Part shown: positions 53,996-64,000 of the stretch, one piece after another
Numbering within the stretch: the first letter of the stretch is position 1
Layout of the letters: each line of letters starts with the position of its first letter
NCBI GenBank assembly: GCA_011037195.1
Contig: JAAEAF010006500.1
Coordinates: 122,588-186,587, forward strand
DNA: 64,000 nt
DNA from: Triatoma infestans
Lineage: Eukaryota; Arthropoda; Insecta; Hemiptera; Reduviidae
Direction of reading: 5' to 3'
Notes under the pieces: model-generated
Database searches by the model: none
What the model was told of the DNA's origin: nothing
What the model saw: the letters and a program-made list of their open reading frames with translations, nothing else
Made by a program: the position numbers and the translations under genes

Positions 53996-55697
53996 TCTAT
54001 ACATATATAAAAATTCAGCATCCGTATGTTTGTGGCCGCAAAACTCGAATAGTAGTCGATGAATTGACTTGAAATTTTTACACAACGTTGCATTTCTATA
54101 TAAAGAGTGTTTTACATACTTTTTACTCCGAAGTTCCCACGGGAACTTCTCCGAGCGTTTCGCGAGCTTGGCAGAAATAGACAGCCTCAGACGCGTTGTG
54201 ATAGTGGCGCTCTCTCTGAACCTCTTTCTTAACTACTTATAAGTACCTCTATTCCAAAGTTCCCATGGAAACGAGAAATTCCGAGCTAAAATCCGTACCA
54301 ATGGCCATATTGCGTTAGCACTTGCTTCTTCAGGTATTGCTGCTGCGTTGATGGAAGGAGTTAGGACAGTGCATTCAGCTCTTAAACTGTCACTAAACAT
54401 GCACTTCACAGAAAACCCAACATGTAACATTTCTAAAACATCAGGAATGGGAAAGGTTCTTCGGGCGTGCAAAATCATTGTATGAAATGAGTGTACAGTG
54501 GCTCATAAGAAGTCATTGGAAGCATTAGACCATACATTGAAAGATTTGGGAAATAATCAGGTTCCATTTGGTGGAGCATTGGTGGTACTATCCGGTGACT
54601 TCAAGCAAACGTTTCCAGTGATACCTTGCTCAACTCCAGCTGATGAATTGCATGCCTATTTGAAATATTCAACTCTTTGGAGCACAGTAAAAAAAAAATC
54701 ATTTAACAACGAATATGAGGGTTCAACTTCAAAACGATCTAACAGCTGCCATATTTTCAAGACAATTACTCGAACTCGGTAACGGCACTGTTCCTACAAA
54801 TCCAGAAACGGGAAAAATCACCTTCCAATCTAATTTCTGCAACATTGTACATTCAAAAGAAGAATTAGTAGACAAGGTAGCACCAAACATAGCACCGAAA
54901 CAAATGATCAAAATCACGCTTGGTTAAGCAGAAGAGCCATTTTAGCGGCTAAAAATGTCGACATACTCGATATGAACAACATCATTCTAAACAGAATCGC
55001 ATGTGAAACAGTGACATACAAATCCACTGACTCCGTGAGGGACCAAAGTGAAGTAGTGAATTTTCCAATGGAATTTCTTAATTCACTCGATGTTCCCGGA
55101 TTACCGCCTGACATTCTAAATTTGAAAATTAGAGTGCCAATTATATTATTCCGAAACATCAATCAGCCAAAGTTATGCAATGAAATACGATTAGGAGTTA
55201 AAAAAAAATTGATGAATAATCTAATTGAAGCAACAATTCTCATTGGACCTCATAAAGGTGAAGACGCACTACTTCCACGAATAACACTCATTACGACAGA
55301 TATGGCGTTCGAGTTCAAACGACTTCAATTTCCAATACGCCTTGCGTTCGCTATGACTATCAACAAAGCACAAAGACAAACTTTGCAAATGTGCGGTTTG
55401 AATTTACAAAACGAATGCTTCTCTCATGGGCAATTATATGTCGCATGCTCCAGAGTCGGTAGATCATCTGATCTTTATGTTTATGCAGAAAACGGACAAA
55501 CAAAGAATGTAGTCCATTCACTAGCTTTACAATAAAAAAAGATTTTTTCTTTCTTTCCTTTCAGTGCACAGCAGCGCAAAGTAGGGTATTATATTGAATG
55601 ATGTGTTGTCTTGCTGAAAATATGTTAACTGTAATACTTCTGTTTACTTTCCTAAAAATCAGAGTTAGCCACAGCGAAGCATGACCGGGATAGCTAG
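53996..55697 (+). mobile_element. Helitron, internally deleted (1702 bp), both ends present
   Basis: A rolling-circle transposon. It starts TCTATACATATATAAAAATTC (5' TC, shortened here) just after an A at 53995 and ends ATAGCTAG (3' CTAG) before a T at 55698, the expected insertion between A and T. The 3' GCGAAGCATGACCGGGATAG neighbourhood is typical of arthropod Helitrons. The Rep domain and most of the helicase N-terminus are deleted; the helicase C-terminal half remains. Confidence 0.87.
54256..55535 (+). pseudogene. Helitron PIF1-like helicase, C-terminal half
   Basis: Successive pieces: GHIALALASSGIAAALMEG (region after the Walker A), VRTVHSALKLSLNMHF, GMGKVLRACKIIV followed by TGA (54483) where Trp of the WDE motif is expected, LEALDHTLKDLGNNQVPFGG, ALVVLSGDFKQTFPVIP (Walker-type GDF.Q..PV), frameshift near 54695, LQNDLTAAIFSRQLLELGNG, frameshift near 54928, then 187 codons with LDVPGLPPDILNLKIRVPII, LAFAMTINKAQRQTL (the usual KAQGQT has Arg for Gly) and GQLYVACSRVGRSSDLYVYA. 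It unwinds DNA in rolling-circle transposition in intact relatives. No Walker A here, so inactive. Confidence 0.88.
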
Positions 55698-55700
55698 TAA

Positions 55701-56346
55701 GTATATTAGAATAGCGTTATGTACCTCGGAGTAATGCTTGACAGGAAGCTGACTTTTGCCTCTCATGTAAAGGATAGAGTCAATAGGAGCAAAGCAGCTA
55801 TCCGTCCGTTATTCCCGCTGCTCTGTCGGGTTTCTAAACTCTCGCCAGAGAATAAGCATATGTTCTACAAGGTGGTAGTAAGACCTATGTTATTATATGT
55901 TTGCCCTTCTTGGAGCCTGACATGTCGATGCAACATCGTCTCGCTACAAGAAACACAAAATAGGTTTCTAAGGCTACTGAAATCTTCCCCTCGCTATACC
56001 TGTATTTCAGTTCTCCATCTAAGCATAAAAATGGGCTACATTGAACATCACATTAAAAATGTCGCCTTAAAATTCTTTAGCAGGGGTGAAGCAAGTCACA
56101 ATAACCTGTGTAGACAGATAGGGGACTATGACTTGGGTGGTGAGTACAGACACAGGAGAGTTAAACATTCCTTAATTTATAAGTTATATAATTCCTAGGG
56201 TTTTTTTTTATAGCTTTTCCCTAAATATCAACCAGTTCTTTACAAATCAGTATATTTTACAGATTTGCTGGAGGTAATACTGTATACTGGCACTCCTATG
56301 TAAATGTGTGTAAATAATTTTGAATAAAGTATATTATTATTATTAT
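55701..56346 (+). pseudogene. jockey-clade LINE 3' end with AATAAA and (ATT)n tail
   Basis: One long frame from 55719 (159 codons): MYLGVMLDRKLTFASHVKD, AAIRPLFPLLCRVSKLSPEN, YKVVVRPMLLYVCPSWSL, LQETQNRFLRLLKSSPRYT, then a basic C-terminus ending at 56198. 3' UTR, AATAAA at 56323 and an ATT-repeat tail follow. 5' truncation falls right at the Helitron end. The frame is intact within this fragment, so it is young or lightly decayed. Confidence 0.82.
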
Positions 56347-56503
56347 TTGTTGCTCCATCATGCATTTGCGGAAATTGAACAATAATAAATGGGGCAGCAT
56401 GCTGAAACCTTCCTTCATTATATAATATATATATACATATTACAAAGAAAAGGGGGTTGGAATAAACAAACAAAAAAATGATTATATTATAAATAAATAA
56501 ATT

Positions 56504-56900
56504 CTAGTCTGATGCTAGAATTTTGCGAATTATCCTCGCATTGCCAAGGAGGACCGATTTCTGTGCCTCCAGCAGATTCTCAACAGGGAGGTCAAGAGTT
56601 TTTATGCTATCTACAGTGGCTTTAGGTACTAAGCCATTCACCGGGATGACGATTGGGTAGACCTCCACTTTCCTATACATCCATTTTAAATCAATGCCCA
56701 ACTCTTGATACTTTCTGATTTTCTCTCCACGCGTTTTTTTTTGCAAATTTTCGTCCAAAGGGATTGCTCGCTACATCAATTATTCTTCGTTTCCAGATCT
56801 AGCACAAGAATGGGACCGATCTGTCTGTGATCATTTGGGTATCTCAATAAATCTTTATTCTTTTCAACTGAAGAAATTCAGGGGGCTTATATCTATAATA
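56504..56900 (-). pseudogene. LINE C-terminus with REL-type endonuclease remnant
   Basis: On the minus strand: GPILVLDLETKNN then a stop, DENLQKKTRGEKIRKYQELG, IDLKWMYRKVEVYPIVIPVN, GLVPKATVDSIKTLDLP and AQKSVLLGNARIIRKILAS, stop at 56504. The order (DLETK ... DENLQ ... EKI.KY..L ... V.PIVI...G ... S.LL..ARI.RK.L) is that of the C-terminal end of non-LTR elements with a restriction-like endonuclease (R2/R4-like). The clade is assigned from memory of such proteins. Confidence 0.55.
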
Positions 56901-57177
56901 AGGAGTGCGGTTGGAGGAATTATTATTATTGTTATTATTATTATTATTATTATTATCATCAAAATGGCTATTTATTTTTAGTTTGTAAATGTTTAGTAAA
57001 GTTATCACAAAGTCGAGATAAAGTTATTGAAGAATTCTTTGTAATGTTTAATTTAAGGGGCGTGGTTGAGAAGGCTCTACCAAGGTTCATTGCTCCATTA
57101 GCATTCAACGAGTAACGACCTAAGAGGTTCATTGCAATAGAGGTTTCTAGCAAATCACTGAAGCGATCTCAACCCGG
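56901..57177. other. no gene; (ATT)n microsatellite
   Basis: (ATT)n with ATC/GTT interruptions at 56922-56957. The rest is unremarkable. Confidence 0.45.
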
Positions 57178-57560
57178 ATACTTAAGTGTTTTTCATGAAA
57201 GTGGTCTTTGAAACCTAAAAGATCATGTTGTTATCAAGTTCGTGAAAGAGAGTTAACTTCAACTTAAAGATTTTGTAACGTACCACAGTGATTGATTGCG
57301 ATGCGGTTAGAGGTTAGAAGGTGAGCTTAGTTTCTGCGTTGAGAACGCATCAGTGGTTTGTGCAAAACTGACGTTTCGCCCATGTTGCAATGAGCCTCTT
57401 ATTATACCTTGAATGCCAATAAGGCAGCCAATAAACTTGAGTTTCCGGATTGCCTTATTGGCTTTCAAAGTGTAATGAAGTGGCTCATAACGACATGGGA
57501 GTGAAACGTCGTTTTTTTTTACCAAACCACTGACCCAGAAACTCAAGTATTTTTTAATTA
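57178..57560. mobile_element. FB-3 palindromic element
   Basis: Left half: GTTTCTGCGTTGAGAACG, TCAGTGGTTTGTGCAAAACT, GACGTTTCGCCCATGTTGC, AATGAGCC ... AATAAGGCAGCCAATAA. Right half mirrors it: TTGCCTTATTGGCTTTCAAAG, GGCTCATAACGACATGG, GAAACGTCG, CCAAACCACTGACCCAGAA. Arms about 110 bp, less perfect than FB-1. Related to 47085-47225. Confidence 0.7.
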
Positions 57561-59190
57561 ATACATTATGTTACATATTATATATATTTCAGTTACTATT
57601 ATTAAATTCGACTAGTTATTATTAATTTGACTGTTTTTTATCAACTCGTATGTAGGTGTATATCTAGGGTATTTATTTTAAATTAACAATTAAAATTTAG
57701 TGTTAAATTGAAAGTTATTACTTTTTCAGTTAACTGTACTCGTATTTAACATTTATATTATGTAAGAAGACATTTTAAATAGTAATTGTTAATACTTGTT
57801 TATACTGTTATATAAATAAATCATTTCTATAAATTAATGCATGTAAAATACACAACTATATGGAATATGCTCTGAAAATAATGTCTGGCTGTAGGGTTTC
57901 TGAAAAAAAGTGCCTCATTTCTTTCATTCTTCCATAATGAGTGAAATGTTCCTTATTTTTTATGTTGATCAGGTGATTGTGACTCAGCAGGAAAATTTTG
58001 AGCCTATGTTTATGTTCCCGTTAATTAAAAGGGCAATAGTCGGATGTGGAATATAATTCTCAAAAAAACAGAAAATATGGCCTTCAGAATGAATAAAAAT
58101 AGATAACGAGTCTTGCAAACAACTAATTTAAAAATAGCAAAATTTATTATTGAGGAACCTGTTGGGATGCATGTGACGGGAGATATACATAACCAATTAA
58201 AGAGCAAGAAATTATGAAAATGCCATATTCTCTTTGGAAATAAAGTATTCCAGTTATTGAAAATAAATTAAATTTTTACATTAGATGAGAAGGAATCTTA
58301 AATTAAGGGACCGAAATATGGGCTACAAATCAGAGGAACAGGAATTAATTTCTGACGGAGTTGTAAGAGAAAGACCAAAGTATTAGAAGTGAAGAATTGC
58401 GGAGATACATGAACTTGGCATAGAGGGGAGTATAAAAAAATAAAAATAATAATATGGATATGTAGGATTTAAGGACCAAAACAAGCTGACATATGAACGT
58501 GCACTAAAAGTCCTTCAAAGAAGAAAACCGACATATCGAAATTAGGACGAAAAATCTATGAAAAATGGCAGTCACATTTGTGGCAGAAATTTTTTTGACA
58601 GCATCACCAGAGTGTGACGTCAATAAAGCAAGGAAGTATTGTTAATATTATAACTTTTTAATAATTAAACTTCGCTTATATTAAAAAAAAAACACTTCAA
58701 ACTTTATTTTAGAATAAGTTCCATATCAATATATCAAGTGCTACCAACTCCAACACTTAACCAAACAGCCTTTATCAGATTTAATTCAGAATAGCAAGAA
58801 ATAAGAAGTTGGCGAAGAGGGGGGATAATATAAGTCAAAAGAAAAGAAAGCAGTTTCATCGCTCATGGAAATAAATTTAATCTTTCAACGATGGATTTAC
58901 ATAGCTCGTTATTCAATAAGTTGCAAGTAATTATTTAATATATACGAGTATTAAGGCAAATTCTAAAATTTTGTGTTTAATCTGTATCCTCTTCTGTTCT
59001 TCGCCCAAAGTGAGAGGACTTTTACAAAGATCAGGTAGTGGACGAGCGCTCTTTTTCTGTTTTAAGTCAGGCCCCTTCTTCTAAATGCCTTCCTTACCAT
59101 ATCTTTCCATATCTAGGTCGTTTTCCCCTCGCTTATTACCTACTTAATTCTTATGCGTTTAGTTGGCATTCCGATATATCTCATTGTCCT
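57561..59190. other. no gene recognised
   Basis: AT-rich. The stretch 58990-59190 may be the worn 5' continuation of the LINE fragment that follows. No other supported feature. Confidence 0.4.
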
Positions 59191-59470
59191 GTTATTTCGA
59201 TAGCCTACTTCGCATCAAGATTGGATTTGACATTAGCATTGGGCATACACGTCACCTCCTTATAGGAGCCAGGAGGCCAAGGTGTTCATGGTGTAGAGAA
59301 AGATTAACAGTAGCACATATATTAGAAGGGTGTCAGGCACTGCGGCAATATAGAGAATAAGCAGGCCTGCCACATGATTTGTGCGCTATTTTAGAAGAAG
59401 GGTCTTCCCATAAAAAAAGGCTATTTGCTTTCTTAAAGAGAATGAATTTTTATTATAAAATTTAGGATTA
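59191..59470 (+). pseudogene. LINE C-terminal fragment (I-group-like zinc knuckle)
   Basis: IGHTRHLLIGARRPRCSWCR and ERLTVAHILEGCQALRQYRE give the LGHT ... C.WC...LTV.HIL..C pattern found at the C-terminus of RNase H-bearing LINEs. A stop follows, then LPHDLCAILEEGSSHKKRLF and AFLKRMNFYYKI in frame. 5'-truncated. Confidence 0.68.
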
Positions 59471-59485
59471 GGTTCCTTATATACA

Positions 59486-59664
59486 CAAACAGGAGTGTAT
59501 AAACTGAATTTGCTCTGTTCCAAGTCTGTGTTATCAAACTGTCTGACAAACGCATCCTGAAGATGGGCGAACGCCCGAAACCGGTCGATGACCACAAAAT
59601 AAAGCAGGCTACCACTGAAAATGTCTCTAATGCTTTTCAGCTCTGCGGAACTAACCAACACAAC
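59486..59664 (-). repeat. FB-1 half element, long-end arm
   Basis: AACTGAATTTGCTCTGTTCC, CGCATCCTGAAGATGGGCGA, CGCCCGAAACCGGTCGATGA, and a right end CAGCTCTGCGGAACTAACCA with ACACAAC. The other arm is missing. Confidence 0.75.
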
Positions 59665-59677
59665 AAAAAAAACCAGT

Positions 59678-59918
59678 GGAGCTAAAGTCCATAAAGGGCC
59701 AAGGCTTGCGAGACGGCGATATATTGGGCGAAGTGTGGTAAGAACGCCGTAGTTCCCTGCGGTTTAGTTCTGACCTTCGCTACCTAGGACACTACTAAAT
59801 GTAGCTTCCCATTTTTTCTCACGATACTGGTTCACCACCGACATTGCCTTCACGGGAATCAAACCCTGAATTCTCGCTTGAAAGGCGAGTGCGCTAGCCA
59901 CTAGACCAACGCGTGAGG
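59678..59918 (-). mobile_element. SINE-E, tRNA-Glu-like SINE, copy 3 (best preserved)
   Basis: On the minus strand: GCGTTGGTCTAGTGGCTAGC (box A), anticodon arm CTCGCCTTTCAAGCGAG with loop CTTTCAA (UUC, Glu), then AGGGTTTGATTCCCGT (box B). The body has ATGTCGGTGGTGAACC, GCGAAGGTCAGAACTAAACC and ATCGCCGTCTCGCAAGCC. The tRNA-like part is good, but the body identifies a SINE and not a host tRNA gene. Confidence 0.85.
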
Positions 59919-62900
59919 ACGAACACAATTCAACTTTTATATAAATAAATATACATCTTTGCTTTCTTTGCTATGTTTGTGCTTTATTATGTTAAGGGCG
60001 TTAGCATTTATGACGCCCTTAAAATGTTAATCCCTCTTTGTCAACAAACCTTATCGCCCCCCCCTTCTCAACAACACCATATACCGGTTTGCAAATGTAT
60101 TTAATGACATAATCGTACACTAGTCAACTGAAATCCCTCGTAAAATAATTTACGAGTACTCTAACAATTGCGCATTCCTACACATTTATAGATGAGTACA
60201 GGCAATGTACAAATACATACATTCGAGGGAACCTTTATCGATCCTTAGTACAGTTTATTTGGATTTATAGTTGTTCATTTTTTATTTTATTTTTTTAAAT
60301 TGTTTATCACAAGCCAGACTTTATTTTGTTACATGTACAGGATAAATTCCATTAAATCGTAGCTGACTACTGATAATAACCGTTCGAGGGTTTCTATAAT
60401 TCCAAGATTGCCAGCAGCTTTACTATTTTGTACTGGTGAAAACAAAACGATAGCAAACAAAAACTAACTCCTTCTTAAACGACCATTTAAACAACCTAAG
60501 ACCAAGTGAATGTTACTATTGTAGTGGACGAAATGGAAAAATAATAGTTTTAGAAAATAGTTTTGTGAAAATTAGATAGTTCAAATAGGGTATTTAGTGA
60601 TGGGTACAGTGCCAGGTATACTACAATCTAGGTCATTGCTATTAGGAAAACAAAGGCACAAAAACCCGTTAGGTCAACTCTTTTGTAAAAGAAAATCCCC
60701 CGCTAAAGAGAGCATTCATTCAAGACAGACTTGTTGTAGACACCAAGGAGAACAAATCAGAACTGTACCAGTTTTAAGTTGTAAGAGTTTATTATAAGCT
60801 TATTAAAAAGATATTTTAAAGTAACTTAATTTCTCTTAGAGAATATATCTATTTTAAAAACAGTGGTGCTCTCTTGATTATTACTAATACTTCTATCTCA
60901 AACATACATACAAGCCCTTTTACAAAACCGCTCACGCCATAAGCCACAACAACAAAACATCACACCAATAACATTTCACTATATACAGTTCAACAACAAT
61001 CGAGCTAGATGAGCGGGCTCCGCATTGCTGTCATAATGGTGCAATTAGATCCCTCCTAACAAAAAATACAAAGATTCAACAATGGATTTCATTGGTGAAA
61101 CAAACACAATAAGTAAGAATAACATGGAAATTATGATAATTTCATTTTTTTTTTTTTGTAAATAACACGCGCACCCCATTTCATTGATCGTTGCTTAAGA
61201 CAGGAGGGTATTCACTTTATGTTAAAACTTCGTAGAAATCAAAAAGAGACAACAAAATTAACTTATAATTTTCTTTTTAAATAGATTTATAAAGAAGGAA
61301 AAAATAATAAACTGTAAAAAAAAAAAACTTAATAAACGATTAATCACTTATATGAGTGGATTTTGTGTTTAATTAAGTTAAATATCTTCTAAAAACAATC
61401 TGAGAGATGATATGAATTGAAAATTGATTTTTCTTCAACTTGTTAGATGAAAGGTGAGTTTTAATTTAACTTTCATTTTTTTTTTTTTCGTGTCATTTAT
61501 CCACGTAAAGTTTTTTTATTTTTTTCATTTTCAAGATTAAAAAGTATTCAGGATTAAAGTATTCAAGTGGAAAGTTGGATGTCAATTATTATTTCAAATT
61601 AATAATCAAAATTAGTCTATTTACATTTTTTTAATCCTCAGAAAAAATTAATAAATTTAATGCTTGGGGAATTAAAAATGGAGACAAAATAAATAAAATT
61701 ATCTAAAACAATCATTAGAGTGATATGGCTTAGATGATTAAAAATTTTAATTAAATTGTTGTTTGTATAATTAAGTTTTATAAATGAACATAAAAAAAAA
61801 AACAAAAAAAAAACAGCCCTCTGTTTCTATTTGACAGCCTACAGAACTCATAAATATTTCATTATATTATTGAATAAACACTTCAATCTTGTTCATTCAT
61901 TGAATCTATACATCTATCTTGTTTTTCTACTTGAATTGTTTTTCAGCGCGGCATCTATAAAAAAAAAAATAAAAAAAAATTGTGTATAAAACTGATTTCA
62001 CATTGTCACACTTATTGATCAATAAAATGGGAATTGATAAAAATCTAGATGGTCTAGTTTAGTTTTGTATAAACAGTATTTAATTAAGAAACGAAAAAAA
62101 TTAAGGCGCCCAACTACAAAGACATGAGCCCCAGGAACCTTCACAGTGGACTCATGTTTTCCGGCTCGAGTTTTCTCATAGCAGACAACTGGCTATAACC
62201 GGAACAGTATGCTGTAGAGACTTCTAAGGCGAGAAAATCTGGAACATCCCCATTCCAAATCCAGCCACTGAAATAATCCCGCTTTTAGGAAAAAAAAGTT
62301 TCGAAATGAAACAAGAATCTCATCCTTAACATGTCGATAAACTACCATCTGGAAGTCAAACAAAAAATCTAATCTGTACAGAATTTGAAACATTTTTTGT
62401 CTTTCAAAGCTGTCATATTTGGTGATAGATTTGAAATTACTTTGTTGCTCATACTGAGGAATACATAATTTAAGGATATAATTTAGTATTATGTAACATT
62501 GTTTTGTACTAAGTATTATGTGTTTCTTTTAGAATCCAATCGACCATGAAATGCAGTGGTACATAAAACAAATGTCTGAAAGGAGATCATTTCCACAACA
62601 TCTATACGTAACTCAATGATCCTGAATGATATGTAACTAGGATTTAGGAGCTGGCAAAAAGGGGTAAATATTTTCATTTTTCGGAAATTACTAGAAATGA
62701 ACTTTAGTGTTGAATTATTATTGTATATAGATATTGTTTTGTAATATTAAAGTAGAGAGATCAACTTGAGTTACACAGGCTAATTGACGTATTTTAGTAT
62801 TAACTATTAAAATAATATGACTATTTTGGAAGATAATTCCAAGTTCTGAAATAAAATGCTGAACGAAATCGGTCGTCTCATTGATAGAAAAGCAATGTGC

Positions 62901-63812
62901 TAAACTACAACAGCTGCCATTATTTTCAATCTAGAAACAAGAAAGAAGAAATTGTAAGTAAGAATTATGATATAAGTGATGATTAAGAAAACAAAAGAAA
63001 GAAAATTTGAATTAAAAGCAAATACGAATCAGGAGGCAATAATGAATTTAGTCATGTAAAAAGGATGAAATCAGTGGAGTTAACAAACAAACAAACAAAC
63101 AAGAAAGGTAGGTAAGAAGACAACGAGCAAGAAAAGCTCCGTTGAAAGACATCATGCTGAAGTAATGCAAAATTTAACCAGGAAGAGGAAATAGTTGAAT
63201 GAATATAAAGTATTAAAAAGGTAAAGTGAAGGAGATCAGAAGGAATTCAATATGACGAAAGAGGAATTTAAAAAGGAAGTTAACATTGAAGCTTTAACAG
63301 TATTCCGAAGGTAATAAGAGCATTTATAAATATAATGTAAAGGAGAGAAAATATTGAATGAAAATATAAGTATTAGAAGGGTATTTTGTGAGCTACAGAC
63401 AGATTCCCCAGAGGGACCGCCCAGACCTAAAGGATTAAAGGACAAAAAATTGAAATTATTTAGAGAGCCTATAAATACATTGTGAATATTTTGTTGTTAG
63501 AAATGAACATTAGTGTTGAATTGTTGTTGAATATGGAGATTGTTGTGGCAGGAAAAAACAGAGTTCTACTTAGGTTTACTAAGTTCAGAAGAGCTAATTA
63601 ATGTATTATTAGTAGGCCAGCACTTAACAATATAAACAAATGCTCCATAAAAAGTCTGTTAAAAACCTAAAATAATAAGTAAGTAATTTTTCACAGATCA
63701 GAATAAACCTTAACAATTTCTAGCCGAGGGATATAATCAAAATATATAGCCTTTCTAAAAAGGTTGTGATTTCTAAATGTATAAAGCAAGAAAATATAAA
63801 ATTAGTAAGAAT
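59919..63812. other. no gene; long AT-rich stretch
   Basis: Noted: a short inverted repeat TTAAGGGCGTT / ATGACGCCCTTAA at 59993-60025 and a C run at 60056; poly-A or poly-T tracts at 61147-61157, 61316-61327, 61477-61489, 61793-61815 and 61960-61980; (AAAC)n at 63083-63100; a GC-richer patch at 62104-62290 whose frames match nothing I know. Two A-rich stretches (62640-62780 and 63460-63560) share TGAACTTTAGTGTTGAATTA-type words (GAACATTAGTGTTGAATTG), a likely repeat pair. Confidence 0.4.
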
Positions 63813-64000
63813 ATTGTCAGGGAGGGTTCGCAGGATACCTTTATAGGCCCCAAACCCTTCTGCGGCTATCCCAGGAGCCTCATCCAAACTTCTATCATGG
63901 GTTGGATAGAAGAACAGCGTCTGCGTTGGTGGAAGAGAACACCAGGACAGTGGCAGGCAAAGCTATTCATCAAAAGACATTTGCCTAAATTTACCAGAGA
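63813..64000 (+). pseudogene. LOA/I-like LINE fragment, runs off the window
   Basis: VREGSQDTFIGPKPFCGYPR, SLIQTSIMGWIEEQRLRWWK and PGQWQAKLFIKRHLPKFTR align with the RNase H-to-CCHC linker of the LINE at 14470-14320 (minus), where REGSIGTLIGPEPFCSVS is read. Open to the end of the window without a stop, so it is better kept than the other copies here, at least in this part. Confidence 0.78.

Noticed and set aside
54233..54478. A minus-strand frame in the Helitron
   Set aside because: Shadow of the plus-strand helicase, which has clear motifs.
59845..59918. A host tRNA-Glu gene
   Set aside because: The anticodon arm is good, but the flanking body matches 43034-43230 and 53580-53740, so it is a SINE.

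Overview
This is a strongly AT-rich eukaryotic window, almost certainly from an insect. It holds a spliced corazonin neuropeptide gene at the left edge, the last coding exon of a Tlx/C15-type homeobox gene, introns and TA/GT/ATT microsatellites, and a crowd of arthropod-style retroelements. The exact species cannot be read from the sequence. A hemipteran is possible from the corazonin precursor, but that is a weak inference. There are no operons and no CRISPR. I found only three stretches that I would defend as host coding sequence.

Host genes. (1) Corazonin (Crz), plus strand, two coding exons at 62-250 and 350-472, complete from ATG to stop, with a 5' UTR intron acceptor at 54-55. (2) A probable terminal coding exon of an unidentified gene, minus strand, 30465-30675. 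(3) The terminal coding exon of a Tlx/Hox11 orthologue (Drosophila C15/clawless), minus strand, 46327-46510. The homeodomain exon of (3) is not in the window, so its intron is longer than 17 kb. Most of 30.7-64 kb is therefore intronic or intergenic.

Mobile DNA dominates the rest. A non-coding, modular repeat that I call RepA recurs about 25 times in both orientations and covers, by my estimate, about a fifth of the window. Two nearly equal full-length copies are at 33176-34091 and 52206-53120. Other elements sit inside RepA copies: LOA/I-like LINEs (34168-37716 with a clean target-site duplication, and 13876-14770), palindromic foldback elements (FB-1), a tRNA-derived SINE (7011-7206) and perhaps a solo LTR. 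Further elements are jockey-type LINE remnants (9351-10205, 26003-27053, 49295-49507, 51400-51850, 55701-56346), an RTE-like LINE end, a REL-endonuclease LINE end, an internally deleted Helitron with both ends (53996-55697), a decayed mariner (44690-45602), three SINE families, a Gypsy-like LTR with primer-binding site (about 23200-23931) and an 880-bp palindromic DNA element (28012-28891).

Region by region: 0-0.5 kb Crz; 0.7-7.3 kb RepA with FB-1, solo LTR and SINE; 8.7-10.2 kb hAT-like end, SINE and jockey; 12-17.9 kb RepA, LOA LINE and FB-1; 19.4-24.8 kb RepA, SINE and LTR; 25.3-27.1 kb nested LINE/SINE/LINE; 27.8-29.4 kb large palindrome and RepA; 30.5 kb host exon; 31.7-38.5 kb RepA cluster split by a LINE; 38.5-42.2 kb poorly explained minus-strand coding remnants; 44.7-45.6 kb mariner; 46.3 kb C15 exon; 46.7-53.1 kb RepA, FB-3 and jockey; 54-56.8 kb Helitron and two LINEs; 57.2-59.9 kb FB-3, LINE, FB-1 and SINE; 60-63.8 kb unexplained AT-rich DNA; 63.8-64 kb a LOA LINE running off the edge.
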